Shown here: positions 42,989-50,321 of the stretch, piece after piece
How the letters are laid out: the number at the start of each line of letters is the position of its first letter
Numbering within the stretch: the first letter of the stretch is position 1
Source of the DNA: Pedobacter roseus
GTDB lineage: Bacteria; Bacteroidota; Bacteroidia; Sphingobacteriales; Sphingobacteriaceae
NCBI RefSeq assembly: GCF_014395225.1
Contig: NZ_CP060723.1
Location: forward strand, 4,774,001 to 4,838,000
Reading direction: 5' to 3'
Length of the DNA stretch: 64,000 bases
Position numbers and translations under genes: made by a program
Notes under the pieces: generated by a model
Told to the model about the DNA's origin: nothing
The model's input: only the letters and a program-made list of their open reading frames with translations
Database searches by the model: none

Positions 42989-43960
42989 TTACAATTCTTC
43001 CAGTATCGCTTTTATAACAGCCTGTGCAGCCCACAATCGATTTCCTGCCTCATGGATAACCAATGAGTTTGGTCCATCCAAAATTTCAGATGATAATTCC
43101 AAATCACGGCGAACTGGTAAACAGTGCATTACTTTTGCATCGTTGGTAAATTTCAACTTTTCGTTATTCATCATCCAACCGTCCGGGTAAGTTAATACTT
43201 TACCGTATTCTTTATAACTGCTCCAGTTTTTCACATACACATAATCCGCTCCGGCCAAAGCTTCCTCTAAATTATATTGAATATCGGCCTTTGGAGTAAA
43301 ATCTTCAGAAAGTTCATATCCTTCTGGTTGGGCAATGGTAAAATCGATCATACCTTCAGCCTGAGCTTTACACATCCATTCTGCAAACGAATTTGGTACT
43401 GCTTGTGGCAAAGCCTTAACATGCGGTGCCCAAGCTAAAACTACTTTTGGTTTGCGTCCATCAGGTTTTTTCGTCCAGGTTTCGTGTATGGTAATAATAT
43501 CGGCAAAACTTTGCAAAGGGTGGCGCGTTGCACTCTCTAAACTCACTACGGGCACGGCACAGTATTTTACGAATTTATTGAAGAAATCTTCGCTGTAATC
43601 CTCTTCTCGGTTGTTCAACTTTGGAAAGGAACGTAAACCCAGGATATCGCAGTACTGTCCCATTACAGCTGCCGCTTCACGGATATGCTCAACGGTTGAA
43701 CCATTCATTACCACACCATCCTGTGTTTCCAAAGCCCAGCCTTCTTTATCCATGTTCATCACCATTACATTCATTCCTAAATTTAAGGCCGCTTTCTGCG
43801 TACTTAAGCGGGTACGTAAACTTGGATTCATGAAAACCAACCCCAGTGTTTTGTTTTTACCTAAATCCTGGTGTGCATAAGGATCTGCTTTTAACGCAAG
43901 TGCATCATTTACAAATTGTTTGATGCTTGGAACATCGTGTACGGAAGTGAAAAGTTTCAT
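42989..43960 (-). CDS. argF': N-acyl-L-ornithine carbamoyltransferase (ArgF'), succinyl type predicted
   Basis: A 323-residue transcarbamylase. It has the carbamoyl-phosphate loop NPSLRTRLSTQ (not the STRTR of plain OTCase), SATRHPLQSFADI, the proline-rich WAPHVKALPQAVPNSF and the motif HCLPVRRDLE. These mark the acetyl/succinyl-ornithine transcarbamylases of Xanthomonas and Bacteroides. At the specificity position, just before EHI in MNGSTVEHIREA, the residue is Val90. From memory, Xanthomonas AOTCase has Glu there and Bacteroides SOTCase has Pro, and Glu-to-Val mutants of AOTCase gain succinylornithine activity. Succinylornithine is therefore the likelier substrate; this is an inference. 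Confidence 0.87.
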   Translation of the reverse strand: MKLFTSVHDVPSIKQFVNDALALKADPYAHQDLGKNKTLGLVFMNPSLRTRLSTQKAALNLGMNVMVMNMDKEGWALETQDGVVMNGSTVEHIREAAAVMGQYCDILGLRSFPKLNNREEDYSEDFFNKFVKYCAVPVVSLESATRHPLQSFADIITIHETWTKKPDGRKPKVVLAWAPHVKALPQAVPNSFAEWMCKAQAEGMIDFTIAQPEGYELSEDFTPKADIQYNLEEALAGADYVYVKNWSSYKEYGKVLTYPDGWMMNNEKLKFTNDAKVMHCLPVRRDLELSSEILDGPNSLVIHEAGNRLWAAQAVIKAILEEL

Positions 43961-43965
43961 ACTTA

Positions 43966-43999
43966 AGGTATAAGGTTTGAGGTGTAGGGTTTAAGGTTT
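43966..43999. repeat. Degenerate 7-nt-period tract (GGTNNNA type)
   Basis: GG words lie at 43967, 43974, 43981, 43988 and 43995 with exact 7-nt spacing. The tract reaches into the 3' end of the next minus-strand gene, encoding part of its tail. Confidence 0.65.
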
Positions 44000-44365
44000 T
44001 TTCCCTCCACCTGCTCTTAAAAATTTCAAAAAAGAAATTAGCATTGCCCTAACTTCATTAATTGCTTGGTTAACTTCTAAATATTCTTTTTCGCTTATGT
44101 ATTTCAATTCTGAGGCACATAAGCAACAATAATCTATTTCATTGGTTGAGCCTAACGCAGTATCTAAAAAGTGGGCGAAGTCCTTATCAGTAAATCTCCC
44201 ACATCCTTCAACAATATTTAAAGGAATAGATAATGCTGCTCTAGTGAGTTGAGACGTTAATTCAAACCTTTCTTCTTTTGGAAATTTAACAGCAATATCC
44301 TTCTTGATAAGCATATTTAATTCATGTGCCTTTTTCCAAACATCAAGTTTTTTATAGTCTCTCAT
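43991..44365 (-). CDS. Four-helix-bundle protein (23S rRNA IVP-like family), copy 1
   Basis: A 124-residue protein starting MRDYKKLDVWKKAHELNMLI, the hallmark of the family first seen in rRNA intervening sequences. Further family pieces are LTSQLTRAALSIPLNIVEG and DFAHFLDTALGSTNEIDY. The function is unknown; in Bacteroidota such genes are scattered between unrelated genes. A close paralogue lies at 45570-45929, on the other side of argD. It is 4 bp from argD and 30 bp from argF', with heptad repeats at both edges. Confidence 0.85.
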   Translation of the reverse strand: MRDYKKLDVWKKAHELNMLIKKDIAVKFPKEERFELTSQLTRAALSIPLNIVEGCGRFTDKDFAHFLDTALGSTNEIDYCCLCASELKYISEKEYLEVNQAINEVRAMLISFLKFLRAGGGKKP

Positions 44366-44398
44366 CACCCTAAACCTTATGCCCTACACCTTTTACCG
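44366..44398. repeat. Degenerate 7-nt-period tract overlapping the argD 3' end
   Basis: C residues of CC pairs stand at 44369, 44376, 44383, 44390 and 44397. The tract covers the argD stop and encodes the last residues of ArgD (KGVGHKV). Confidence 0.6.
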
Positions 44399-45518
44399 CT
44401 TTTTCGAAAGCCGCCAAAAACTCATCAGCATGTGCCTTTGTTAAATTTAAGGCAGGCAACAAACGGATTACGTTCGGTTTTGCTTCGCCGGTAAAAATAT
44501 GGTGTGTAAACAATAATTCTTTTTTAACATGCGCCAATTCTGCAGGTAGCTCAATACCGATCATTAATCCACGGCCACGTACTTCTACCACCTGCTCAAA
44601 TTTCTTCAATTCGGTAATTAAGTAGTCCCCTACTTCTTCGGCATTTTTCATCAGGTTTTCTTGTTGCATCACTTCTAAAACAGCTAAAGCCGCAGCACAA
44701 GCCAGATGGTTACCGCCAAAAGTTGTACCCAGCTCTCCATGCCAAGGTTTAAATTTAGGCGCGATAGAAATCCCGGCTACAGGAAATCCATTACCCATTC
44801 CTTTTGCCATGGTATATACATCCGCTTCAACACCCGAATAATCGTGCGAGTAAAACGAACCTGTACGTCCATAACCACATTGCACGCTATCGGCAATATA
44901 TACCGAATTATATTCATCACAAAGTGAACGTATTTTTTGCAGAAAACTTTTTGAAGCTTCTTTAATACCCCCAACACCTTGAATGCCTTCGATAATTACC
45001 GCAGAAATATCATTTCCCTGCGCTTTGAAAGTTTCTTCTAAAGCCACCTCATTGTTGAATGGCAAAAAGATTACATTTTCGGTTTGATTAACGGGTGCTA
45101 CAATTTTGGGATTGTCGGTTACCGCAACCGCTAAAGAGGTACGTCCGTGGAAAGCGCCTGTAAATGCAATTACTTTTTTTCTGCCGTTGTAAAATGAAGC
45201 CAGTTTTAAAGCATTTTCATTTGCTTCGGCTCCAGAATTACATAAAAACAGCTGAAAATCTTTTTTACCGGAAACTTCACCCAATTTCTCTGCAAGCTGA
45301 ACCTGTAAAGGGATTTTTACCGAGTTAGAGTAAAAACCAACCTTATTTAATTGATCGGTTAAGCGGTTTACGTAATGTGGATTAGTATGACCAATAGAAA
45401 TTACGGCATGACCGCCATATAAATCTAAATATTTTTGCTCATTGGCATCCCAAACATTGCTGCCTGATGCTTTTGTTATTTCTATATCGTTAAGTGGGTA
45501 AACGTCGAATAGTTGCAT
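44370..45518 (-). CDS. argD: N-acyl-ornithine aminotransferase ArgD
   Basis: ArgD makes N-acyl-ornithine from the semialdehyde using glutamate. The 382-residue class III aminotransferase has GSNVWDANEQKYLDLYGGHAV at the N-terminus, LCNSGAEANENALKLA near residue 95 and the conserved TGAFHGRTSLAVAVT near 120. It also has EGIQGVGGI near 180, ADSVQCGYGRTG near 205 and the lysine-containing YTMAKGMGNGFPVAG near 235, where PLP binds. It is flanked by the two four-helix-bundle genes. Confidence 0.92.
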   Translation of the reverse strand: MQLFDVYPLNDIEITKASGSNVWDANEQKYLDLYGGHAVISIGHTNPHYVNRLTDQLNKVGFYSNSVKIPLQVQLAEKLGEVSGKKDFQLFLCNSGAEANENALKLASFYNGRKKVIAFTGAFHGRTSLAVAVTDNPKIVAPVNQTENVIFLPFNNEVALEETFKAQGNDISAVIIEGIQGVGGIKEASKSFLQKIRSLCDEYNSVYIADSVQCGYGRTGSFYSHDYSGVEADVYTMAKGMGNGFPVAGISIAPKFKPWHGELGTTFGGNHLACAAALAVLEVMQQENLMKNAEEVGDYLITELKKFEQVVEVRGRGLMIGIELPAELAHVKKELLFTHHIFTGEAKPNVIRLLPALNLTKAHADEFLAAFEKAVKGVGHKV

Positions 45519-45525
45519 TTTTTTT

Positions 45526-45563
45526 AGGGTTTGAAGGTTGAGGGCTGGAAGGTTGAAGGTTTA
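45526..45563. repeat. Degenerate 7/8-nt-period tract (GGNTGAA type)
   Basis: GG pairs occur at 45528, 45536, 45543, 45551 and 45558 (spacing 8, 7, 8, 7), between argD and the second four-helix-bundle gene. Confidence 0.6.
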
Positions 45564-45569
45564 TGTAAC

Positions 45570-45929
45570 CTAAGCTTTTCCACCGCCTCTCAAAAATTTA
45601 ATAAATGCGATTAACATCGCTTTAATTTCATTAACACTTTTATTCACAGACTCGTAAACTGCTAAACTGATGTAAGCTAAATCACGGATGAGAATAAAAG
45701 CATATTCTATTTCTTTTGTAGAGCCAAGTGCATTATCAAGATAATGAACAAAATCCTTATCTGTGTTTTTACCGCTTCCTTCTACAATATTTAAAGGGAT
45801 AGAATAGGTGGCCCGCCGAATTTGTTGGGTTAAAGCAAATTTTTCTTCAATAGGTAGGATTTCCTTATAAACCTGTAAAGTAAATAAGTGAGCCTTTTTC
45901 CAAACATCTAGTTTTTGATAATCTCTCAT
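45570..45929 (-). CDS. Four-helix-bundle protein (23S rRNA IVP-like family), copy 2
   Basis: A 119-residue paralogue of the protein at 43991-44365: MRDYQKLDVWKKAHLFTLQV, TQQIRRATYSIPLNIVEGSG and DFVHYLDNALGSTKEIEYAF. It sits between argD and argC. Two related copies flanking argD, with heptad repeats at each border, suggest separate insertions or duplication of a cassette. Confidence 0.85.
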   Translation of the reverse strand: MRDYQKLDVWKKAHLFTLQVYKEILPIEEKFALTQQIRRATYSIPLNIVEGSGKNTDKDFVHYLDNALGSTKEIEYAFILIRDLAYISLAVYESVNKSVNEIKAMLIAFIKFLRGGGKA

Positions 45930-45956
45930 ACATTTAAAATTTTAGATCTGAATCCA

Positions 45957-45992
45957 GACCTTTTTGCCTTCCACCTTCCAGCCTTCTGCCTA
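45957..45992. repeat. Degenerate 7/8-nt-period tract (CCTTNCA type)
   Basis: CC words lie at 45959, 45967, 45974, 45982 and 45989, ending at the argC stop codon. Confidence 0.55.
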
Positions 45993-46973
45993 AAAGTTGG
46001 CTGCCTTTAACTTAAGTCCCGCTGTTTCTTCCAAGCCAAACATTAAATTCATATTCTGAACCGCTTGTCCGCTGGCACCTTTTAACAGGTTATCGATAAT
46101 GCTGATGATAAATAATTTGCCGCCATGTTTTTCTATATGAACCAAGGCTTTATTGGTATTCACCACCTGTTTTAAATCTATATTTTTCTGACTAACGTGT
46201 GTAAAAGGATGGGCACTATAATATTCTTCATAAATATTTTGTGCTTCTTCTAAAGTTAAATCAGTTTCAAGGTACATCGCCGCTAAAATTCCGCGGGTAA
46301 AAGCACCTCGCTGTGGGATAAAGTTTAAAACCTCCGATAGTGAAGGCTGCAACTGCAATAAACTTTCACTGATTTCATTTAGGTGCTGATGTTCAAATGC
46401 CTTATAGATTGAAAGGTTATTATTTCTCCAGCTGAAATGCGAAGTGGTTGATAAACTCTGTCCAGCACCTGTTGAACCAGTAGTGGCATTGATGTGAACT
46501 TCTTTATTGATCAAGCCTTTTGCAGCCAATGGCAATAAGCCCAATTGAATACAAGTTGCAAAACAGCCTGGATTGGCAATATTTTTGGCTGATTTAATTT
46601 TATCGCGGTTTAATTCCGGCAGTCCATAAACAAATTCGCGGTTTTCGAATGTCGATTTTTCATGCAACCTGAAATCCTGCGATAAATCGATGATTTTAAT
46701 ATTTTCGTTGATCGGATTAGCAGCCAAAAATTTCCTGGCATCACCATGACCAACACAAAGAAAAAGTACATCAATATCCTGTGGAATATCGCTTACAAAC
46801 TTTAAATCTGTATCACCGATTAAATCTGTATGTACATCTGAGATCAGGTTTCCGGCGTTACTGGTACTATTTACAAAAGCAATTTCAACATTTGGGTGGT
46901 TAACCAGAATGCGTAACATTTCGCCCCCAGTGTAACCTGCACCACCGATTATGCCTGCTTTAATTTTATTCAT
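45990..46973 (-). CDS. argC: N-acyl-gamma-glutamyl-phosphate reductase ArgC
   Basis: ArgC reduces the acyl-glutamyl phosphate to the semialdehyde with NADPH. The 327-residue protein has the Rossmann start IKAGIIGGAGYTGGEMLRIL, the catalytic cysteine in NIANPGCFATCIQLG near residue 135 and the following TGSTGAGQSLSTTSHFSWRNN. It also has HQHLNEISE and FIPQRGAFTRGILA. It follows a GNAT gene by 2 bp, so the two are likely co-translated. Confidence 0.93.
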   Translation of the reverse strand: MNKIKAGIIGGAGYTGGEMLRILVNHPNVEIAFVNSTSNAGNLISDVHTDLIGDTDLKFVSDIPQDIDVLFLCVGHGDARKFLAANPINENIKIIDLSQDFRLHEKSTFENREFVYGLPELNRDKIKSAKNIANPGCFATCIQLGLLPLAAKGLINKEVHINATTGSTGAGQSLSTTSHFSWRNNNLSIYKAFEHQHLNEISESLLQLQPSLSEVLNFIPQRGAFTRGILAAMYLETDLTLEEAQNIYEEYYSAHPFTHVSQKNIDLKQVVNTNKALVHIEKHGGKLFIISIIDNLLKGASGQAVQNMNLMFGLEETAGLKLKAANF

Positions 46974-46975
46974 CT

Positions 46976-47461
46976 CTATGAGTTTAGTGCTATTTTATAA
47001 AGAAAAAATTCTTCGTCATTATCTTGTTTTATAAAGCCCATACTTTCGTACAGGTGCTGCGCGTTAAAATTGTCAACAGCGGTTTCCAATTGTACGAATG
47101 TAGATCCGTTGTTTTTGGCAAAATCCATGGCGGTTTTAATTAATTTTTCGCCGATGCCCTGTTTGCGGTAATCTTCAGCAACATATAAATCGTTTAGGAT
47201 CCAGTTTTTACTCAATCTTACCGATGAGTATTTAGGATATAACTGAGTAAAACCTACGGGCTGTTGACTATCATCATCAATGGCTACAAAAATGATTGAT
47301 TCGTTATGCTGTAACCGTTCATCGATGAAAGCTTTAGCCATTCCGATATCCGAAAACTGGTTATAAAATATACGATACTGGTTAAACAGGCCAACTACAA
47401 GATGGGCTTCTGTTAATCCTATTTGTTTTATCGTTATATTATTCACAATCAGTTCTGTCAT
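46976..47461 (-). CDS. GNAT-family N-acetyltransferase
   Basis: A 161-residue GNAT protein. The acetyl-CoA-binding segment is LNDLYVAEDYRKQGIGEKLIK (Q/R-x-x-G-I-G, about residues 90-110). It is followed by VQLETAVDNFNAQHLYESMGF, the usual motif B. Its target is unknown. It lies 2 bp before argC and overlaps the cupin gene by 23 bp. A role as acyl-glutamate synthase is possible from position, but the protein at 49039-49737 is the better candidate. Confidence 0.8.
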   Translation of the reverse strand: MTELIVNNITIKQIGLTEAHLVVGLFNQYRIFYNQFSDIGMAKAFIDERLQHNESIIFVAIDDDSQQPVGFTQLYPKYSSVRLSKNWILNDLYVAEDYRKQGIGEKLIKTAMDFAKNNGSTFVQLETAVDNFNAQHLYESMGFIKQDNDEEFFLYKIALNS

Positions 47462-47789
47462 TTTGGGTTGATGGATAGGAGAAAAGAATAAATTCTAAAT
47501 CATCAACACCATTGTTCATAATTTTATGTTTATCGCCAGCTTTTATCTGTAAACCTTTGCTGGCATCAACTGTAAATGTTCCACCCTCAATTAAAAATGT
47601 TGCCTGACCTTTCAATATGAAGAAAAATTGTTCTGCATAAGTATGAAAATGTAATTTCTCAGCAGTTTGAGCAGGCATTAATTCTTGTTTAATTACTGCT
47701 TCAGTCTTGATTACAAAATTCCATCCATCACAGTTATCGCCCCATTTATAGTGACTTAAACAATTTTCTTTTGAAAGGATTTCGCTCAT
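47439..47789 (-). CDS. Small cupin-domain protein
   Basis: A 116-residue single-domain cupin. The metal-binding pattern is in LHFHTYAEQFFFILKGQATF (H-x-H ... E ... G) and the second motif in KAGDKHKIMN. Such proteins may be small-molecule isomerases, dioxygenases or sensors; nothing here specifies one. The last 23 bp overlap the following GNAT gene, suggesting a coupled pair carried inside the arginine operon. Confidence 0.8.
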   Translation of the reverse strand: MSEILSKENCLSHYKWGDNCDGWNFVIKTEAVIKQELMPAQTAEKLHFHTYAEQFFFILKGQATFLIEGGTFTVDASKGLQIKAGDKHKIMNNGVDDLEFILFSYPSTQNDRTDCE

Positions 47790-47794
47790 TTTTA

Positions 47795-47857
47795 AGTATC
47801 AAGTATTTGGTATAGAGTATCAAGACCTTACGCCTTGAAGCTTTTAGCCTTCCACCT
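47795..47857. repeat. Degenerate 7-nt-period tract at the argG 3' end
   Basis: G residues of AGTAT-type words stand at 47796, 47803, 47810, 47817 and 47824, all 7 apart; CC words continue at 47826, 47833, 47848 and 47855. The last part encodes the C-terminus of ArgG (GEVEG). Confidence 0.65.
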
Positions 47858-49037
47858 CACCATTCACCTTGTGCCAGATCATTACCTGGTTGCCAAATAT
47901 TTTAGAGAAACCTTTAACATCTTCTCCGCTCCAGGCATTGTTCATTTCGCCGTAGCTACCAAATTTATTACTCATTAAATCATGGTTCGATTCAATTCCG
48001 ATAATCTGGAAACGGTATGGCAACAGCTCAACAAATACTTTACCACTCACAAATTTTTGCGTATCGGCCAAAAATGCCTCAATATTCCGCATAATCGGAT
48101 CGTGGAACTGACCTTCGTGCAGCCAGTTACCATAAAAAGATGATAACTGCTCTTTCCAGCTTAACTGCCATTTGGTTAACGTATGTTTTTCTAAAGTATG
48201 GTGTGCTTTAATGATGATGATCGGTCCGGCGGCTTCGAAACCTACACGGCCTTTAATACCAATAATAGTGTCGCCCACGTGGATATCTCTACCAATACCA
48301 AAAGGTTGTGCAATGGCCTGTAATTTCTGGATTGCTTTAACAGGTGCTAATTTTTCACCATCAATGGCAACCAATTCCCCTTTTTCGAAAGTCAATTCAA
48401 CTTTACGTGGTTCCGTTTCCGAAACCTGGGTTGGCCAGGCGCTTTCTGGTAAAGTTTCGTTCGAAGTTAAAGTTTCTTTTCCTCCTACCGAAGTTCCCCA
48501 TAAACCTTTGTTGATCGAATATCTTGCTTTTTCGGCACTATACTCCACACCATGTTTTGCTAAATATTCTATTTCCGCTTCGCGGGATAATTTTAAATCC
48601 CTGATCGGGGTAATAATTTCCACTCCCGGAATCAGGATGTTGAAAATCATATCAAAACGAACCTGATCGTTACCAGCTCCGGTACTACCGTGGGCTACAT
48701 AATCGGCACCGATTTTTTTTACATAATTGGCAATAGCAGTTGCCTGACTCACACGTTCTGCACTAACCGACAATGGATAAGTGGCATTTTTTAATACGTT
48801 ACCAAAAACCAGGTATTTAATACAACCTTCGTAATAACTCTCCGTTTCATCTACAACAGCATGCGATTTTACACCCAAAGCATAAGCTCTTTTCTCAATT
48901 TCCTGCAATTCTTCTTCAGAGAAACCACCGGTATTTACAATTACCGAGTGAACTTCCAATCCGCGGTCTTGTGCAAGGTGAATACAACAAAATGAGGTAT
49001 CTAAGCCTCCGCTAAATGCTAAAACAACTTTTTTCAT
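47844..49037 (-). CDS. argG: Argininosuccinate synthase
   Basis: ArgG joins citrulline and aspartate using ATP. The 397-residue protein shows the ATP-binding AFSGGLDTSFCCIHLAQDRG at the N-terminus and the SGGLDTS loop typical of the family. Further motifs are AHGSTGAGNDQVRFD near residue 115, INKGLWGTSVGGKETL and FGIGRDIHVGDTIIGIKGR. The start lies 1 bp after the stop of the upstream GNAT gene, so both are probably translated together. Confidence 0.95.
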   Translation of the reverse strand: MKKVVLAFSGGLDTSFCCIHLAQDRGLEVHSVIVNTGGFSEEELQEIEKRAYALGVKSHAVVDETESYYEGCIKYLVFGNVLKNATYPLSVSAERVSQATAIANYVKKIGADYVAHGSTGAGNDQVRFDMIFNILIPGVEIITPIRDLKLSREAEIEYLAKHGVEYSAEKARYSINKGLWGTSVGGKETLTSNETLPESAWPTQVSETEPRKVELTFEKGELVAIDGEKLAPVKAIQKLQAIAQPFGIGRDIHVGDTIIGIKGRVGFEAAGPIIIIKAHHTLEKHTLTKWQLSWKEQLSSFYGNWLHEGQFHDPIMRNIEAFLADTQKFVSGKVFVELLPYRFQIIGIESNHDLMSNKFGSYGEMNNAWSGEDVKGFSKIFGNQVMIWHKVNGEVEG

Positions 49038-49038
49038 G

Positions 49039-49737
49039 CTATTTAAATAAAAGGGTAAATAAAAATAATAGGGCTTTTAAGCCAGTTTTCGGCTTTGGTT
49101 TAACAACTAAACGCTGTTTAATGCGCATAAAACGCTCGTATAGTTTGGGTTTTTTCTGCAGTTCTTCGGCAAATTGTTTGGCTACTTCGTGTTTTTTTTC
49201 AGCCGGATCGTAAAGCATGGCCGTGCACATACAGTTCTTACGTTCCTTCATTTTTAAAATTTCGAAGTTTACGCAGCTTTGGCAGCCTTTCCAAAATTCT
49301 TCATCCTGGGTAAGTTCGCTATAGGTTACGGGTTCATAACCTAAATCAGAATTGATTTTCATTACCGCCAAACCAGTTGTTAAACCAAATATTTTTGCTT
49401 TTGGATACAACTTTCTCGATAAGCCGAAAATTTCATTTTTTATGGCTTTGGCTAATCCCGCTTTGCGGTATTTAGGGCTTACTACCAAACCACTATTGGC
49501 CACAAATTGTCCGTGACTCCAGGTTTCAATGTAGCAAAATCCTGCCCATGAACCATCTTTGTGGAAGGCTATAACCGATTTGCCCTCCTGCATTTTATTG
49601 GAAATATATTCTGGCGAACGCTTGGCAATTCCCGTTCCACGAGCTTTTGCCGATTCAGCCATTTCTGTTACTATTTCTTCTGCAAATACACGATGTTCAG
49701 GAAGTGCAACCTGCACTATAAATTCGTTAATATCCAT
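49039..49737 (-). CDS. GNAT-family acyltransferase at the head of the arginine operon, candidate acyl-glutamate synthase
   Basis: A 232-residue protein with a GNAT core: GFCYIETWSHGQFVANSGLVV then KYRKAGLAKAIKNEIF (R-K-x-G-L-A, about residues 90-105). The C-terminus has clustered cysteines (CQSCVNFEILKMKERKNCMC), an unusual feature for GNATs. No classical argA or argJ is present in the window. As the first gene of the arginine operon and 1 bp from argG, it is a good candidate for the acetyl- or succinyl-glutamate synthase. I recall genetic work in other Bacteroidota placing such a protein in that role, but cannot check it. Confidence 0.75.
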   Translation of the reverse strand: MDINEFIVQVALPEHRVFAEEIVTEMAESAKARGTGIAKRSPEYISNKMQEGKSVIAFHKDGSWAGFCYIETWSHGQFVANSGLVVSPKYRKAGLAKAIKNEIFGLSRKLYPKAKIFGLTTGLAVMKINSDLGYEPVTYSELTQDEEFWKGCQSCVNFEILKMKERKNCMCTAMLYDPAEKKHEVAKQFAEELQKKPKLYERFMRIKQRLVVKPKPKTGLKALLFLFTLLFK

Positions 49738-49821
49738 TCGTTTTCTAACGAAAAATTATAAGTATTCTTGTTAATTGGGTTTTTAGAGAGGATCAATTCC
49801 TCGTTACGTTTAGTTTAGGTA

Positions 49822-49956
49822 CTAAATACGTGGAGTGAAATTTTGCCGGCTTGTGGGGTAAAAAAATACGGGTTGAAAATGATTAATAAACAGACCTTTC
49901 CCACGCACCATTTGTGCGGTAGAAACAGAAAGTTTATGTAAAAATTGTTTAATCAT
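49822..49956 (-). CDS. Candidate 44-residue leader peptide upstream of the arginine operon
   Basis: An ATG (49956) opens 44 codons to a TAG (49822-49824), about 40 nt downstream of a predicted promoter and 84 bp before the GNAT-argG genes. The product starts MIKQFLHKLSVSTAQMV and ends PTSRQNFTPRI. Three arginine codons (residues 18, 37 and 43) include two near the end. That could allow arginine-sensitive ribosome stalling, but there is no Arg run like that of classical attenuator peptides. It may instead be a small protein or chance. Confidence 0.42.
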   Translation of the reverse strand: MIKQFLHKLSVSTAQMVRGKGLFINHFQPVFFYPTSRQNFTPRI

Positions 49957-49994
49957 TTCTTGCGTATTAAAACGGCTTTAACTCTATTGAGGTG

Positions 49995-50025
49995 CAAAGG
50001 TTTAAATAAAAATCGAGTTACACAA
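49995..50025 (-). promoter_or_regulatory. Predicted promoter of the arginine operon
   Basis: On the minus strand TTG (50023-50025) is separated by exactly 20 bp from AACCTTTG (49995-50002), one base from TAnnTTTG. This is the Bacteroidota -33/-7 arrangement. The rest of the ~580-bp gap is A/T-rich, with the leader ORF on one side and the start of the DUF4397 gene on the other. Confidence 0.5.
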
Positions 50026-50321
50026 TATTATCATGATTTTTTTATGTTAAGGTTTCGTTTTTTTTAAACTAATCTGACTTAATCAGGGCTTAGGGGAATA
50101 TACTCCCTTTAAGATTTTTTTCTTTAATAATCAATTTCATCATTAAAGCCTCTTTCAATATTAACATTGTTAAAAACAATCATCAAACTTTAACATCTGC
50201 TTAACAACATTTAACAAACTGAAATGCCGATTAAACACAATATTTGTATCGCTGTAGCGAATGCTACCAGGCTTTCGTTTTATTGATGTTTCCTAAATAT
50301 TAAATCAACTTTTAAAACACT

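Noticed and set aside
49559..49774. Plus-strand open frames at the start of the arginine operon
   Set aside because: They are antisense to the GNAT gene, whose protein is clearly a family member.
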